Part shown: one piece after another, positions 12,943 to 13,350 of the stretch
Numbering within the stretch: position 1 is the first letter of the stretch
How the letters are laid out: every line of letters starts with the position of its first letter
Source of the DNA: an uncultured Polaromonas sp.
GTDB taxonomy: Bacteria > Pseudomonadota > Gammaproteobacteria > Burkholderiales > Burkholderiaceae
Reading direction: 5' to 3'
NCBI GenBank assembly: GCA_946479075.1
Contig: CAMLDT010000090.1
Coordinates: 1-13,350, forward strand
Length of the DNA stretch: 13,350 nt
Translations under genes and position numbers: made by a program
The notes under the pieces: generated by a model
The model's database searches: none
Seen by the model: the letters and a program-made list of their open reading frames with translations, nothing else
What the model was told of the DNA's origin: nothing

Positions 12943-13071
12943 TCAGACAGAAAAACAAAACCCGACCTGGTCGGGGCCGGTGGCCTCATCAATATGCCAT
13001 CGCAAAGGTGCCAGCACGGGCTTTCGGGTCTTTGGACCTTGGCGATCTTCCATCGCAGAAAATGAGTTCAT
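12943..13071 (-). CDS. Possible leader ORF of 42 codons ahead of the sugar dehydrogenase
   Basis: From ATG 13071 to TGA 12943, or from the internal ATG at 13053: MNSFSAMEDRQGPKT at the start and GPDQVGFCFSV at the end. It has no recognisable Shine-Dalgarno and no known homology to me. Its last codons run through the terminator-like hairpin at 12951-12975, and its stop is 15 bases before the dehydrogenase start. That is a layout seen in translated leaders. It may be chance. Confidence 0.2.
   Translation of the reverse strand: MNSFSAMEDRQGPKTRKPVLAPLRWHIDEATGPDQVGFCFSV
12951..12975 (-). terminator. Intrinsic-terminator-like hairpin in the sugar dehydrogenase leader
   Basis: On the minus strand CCCGACCAGGTCGGG (12975-12961) folds into a 6-bp GC-rich stem with a 3-base loop. 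It is followed directly by TTTTGTTTTT (12960-12951). It lies only about 24 bases before the dehydrogenase ATG. It could end a short upstream transcript or work as an attenuator. Confidence 0.6.
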
Positions 13072-13127
13072 GTTTAATATCGTTACAAATCAACGGCTTA
13101 ACAACGCAAACTCGAAAAAACTTTAGC

Positions 13128-13157
13128 TTGACGTAGGACATCTCCTTCAAGTACCCT
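13128..13157 (+). promoter_or_regulatory. Sigma-70-type promoter of the NlpC/P60-like gene
   Basis: TTGACG (13128-13133) matches 5 of 6 of the -35 consensus. TACCCT (13152-13157) is a weaker -10, with an 18-base spacer. Only 7 bases separate the -10 from the ATG at 13165, and no Shine-Dalgarno is present, so the transcript may be leaderless. Confidence 0.5.
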
Positions 13158-13164
13158 AGCGGCC

Positions 13165-13350
13165 ATGCGTTTCACCCTGCTCGTCACCACCCTGCTGCTT
13201 GCCGCCAGCGCGCACGCCAGCCCGGGCCATTCCGGTGACGACATGGACAAATTCCTCGCCGACAAGGGTTTGCTCAACCGGATCGATCAGGTCCGGCAAA
13301 CGGTCCACAGCCGAGCCTCCGAGCTGGTGATGAACGCCATGGGCTTTCTG
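13165..13350 (+). CDS. N-terminal part of a secreted protein, probably NlpC/P60 (C40) peptidase
   Basis: 62 codons are visible before the window ends. A Sec signal peptide (MRFTLLVTTLLLAASAHA, cleavage after Ala18) is followed by DKFLADKGLLNRIDQVRQTVHSRASELVMNAMGFL. I recall this pre-domain and the AMGFL end from Burkholderiales NlpC/P60 hydrolases, where it is followed by GVPYRxGG and the catalytic DCSGFV motif. The catalytic part is outside the window, so the assignment rests on memory of the N-terminal region. Such enzymes cut peptide stems of peptidoglycan in the periplasm. It is divergent from the sugar dehydrogenase, with 237 bases between. Confidence 0.65.
   Translation, partial: MRFTLLVTTLLLAASAHASPGHSGDDMDKFLADKGLLNRIDQVRQTVHSRASELVMNAMGFL

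Noticed and set aside
12990..13015. Sigma-54 promoter suggested by TGGCAC near TTGC on the minus strand
   Set aside because: The spacing between the two elements is 2 bases instead of about 5, so it cannot be a functional -24/-12 pair.

Overview
The window is GC-rich bacterial DNA from a betaproteobacterium, most likely the Comamonadaceae (the Polaromonas/Rhodoferax/Variovorax/Acidovorax group). Three things suggest this: a truncated Bug-type (TctC family) tripartite tricarboxylate receptor at the left edge, the style of the proteins, and a dispersed intergenic repeat that I recall as common in that family. The genus assignment is inference. It looks mostly like ordinary chromosome. I see no phage, integrase, IS element, CRISPR array, tRNA or rRNA.

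Layout. 1-521: 3' end of a Bug receptor gene with a strong terminator. 716-1312: a CPHC-containing DsbG/DsbC-like lipoprotein. 1435-2664 (minus): serA. 2752-3702 (minus): EamA/DMT exporter. 3857-4459 (plus): small membrane-anchored Mrr-like protein. 8793 down to 4543 (minus): a tightly packed five-gene unit of unknown 142-aa protein, MlaE-like permease, MCE/MlaD-like protein, lipoprotein, and YbfB/YjiJ-type MFS transporter. 10591 down to 8933 (minus): methyltransferase, 62-aa hydrophilic protein, stand-alone receiver-domain response regulator. 10872-11720 (minus): phosphatidylserine decarboxylase. 11776-12927 (minus): PQQ-dependent aldose sugar dehydrogenase. 13165 onward (plus, cut by the window): the start of what is probably an NlpC/P60 (C40) cell-wall peptidase.

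How the genes relate. The MlaE/MCE/lipoprotein genes form the inner-membrane and periplasmic part of a lipid-trafficking ABC system, but no ATPase gene lies in the unit. The last two junctions are 4-nt stop/start overlaps (ATGA, then TTGA with a TTG start), which indicates translational coupling. Phosphatidylserine decarboxylase and the NlpC-like protein are also envelope functions, but nothing shows that they act with this unit.

The most notable non-gene signal is a four-copy repeat. It consists of two conserved blocks always separated by exactly 11 bases, at 1340-1396, 3726-3784, 4465-4526 and 12878-12934. One copy supplies the first 17 codons (n-region and most of the hydrophobic core of the signal peptide) of the sugar dehydrogenase. 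Another lies across a tempting but probably false upstream start of the DMT transporter. Other points of interest are an intrinsic-terminator-like hairpin just ahead of the sugar dehydrogenase start with a possible leader ORF, and a promoter placed so that the NlpC-like gene would be leaderless. I did not find a convincing completely new multi-gene system.
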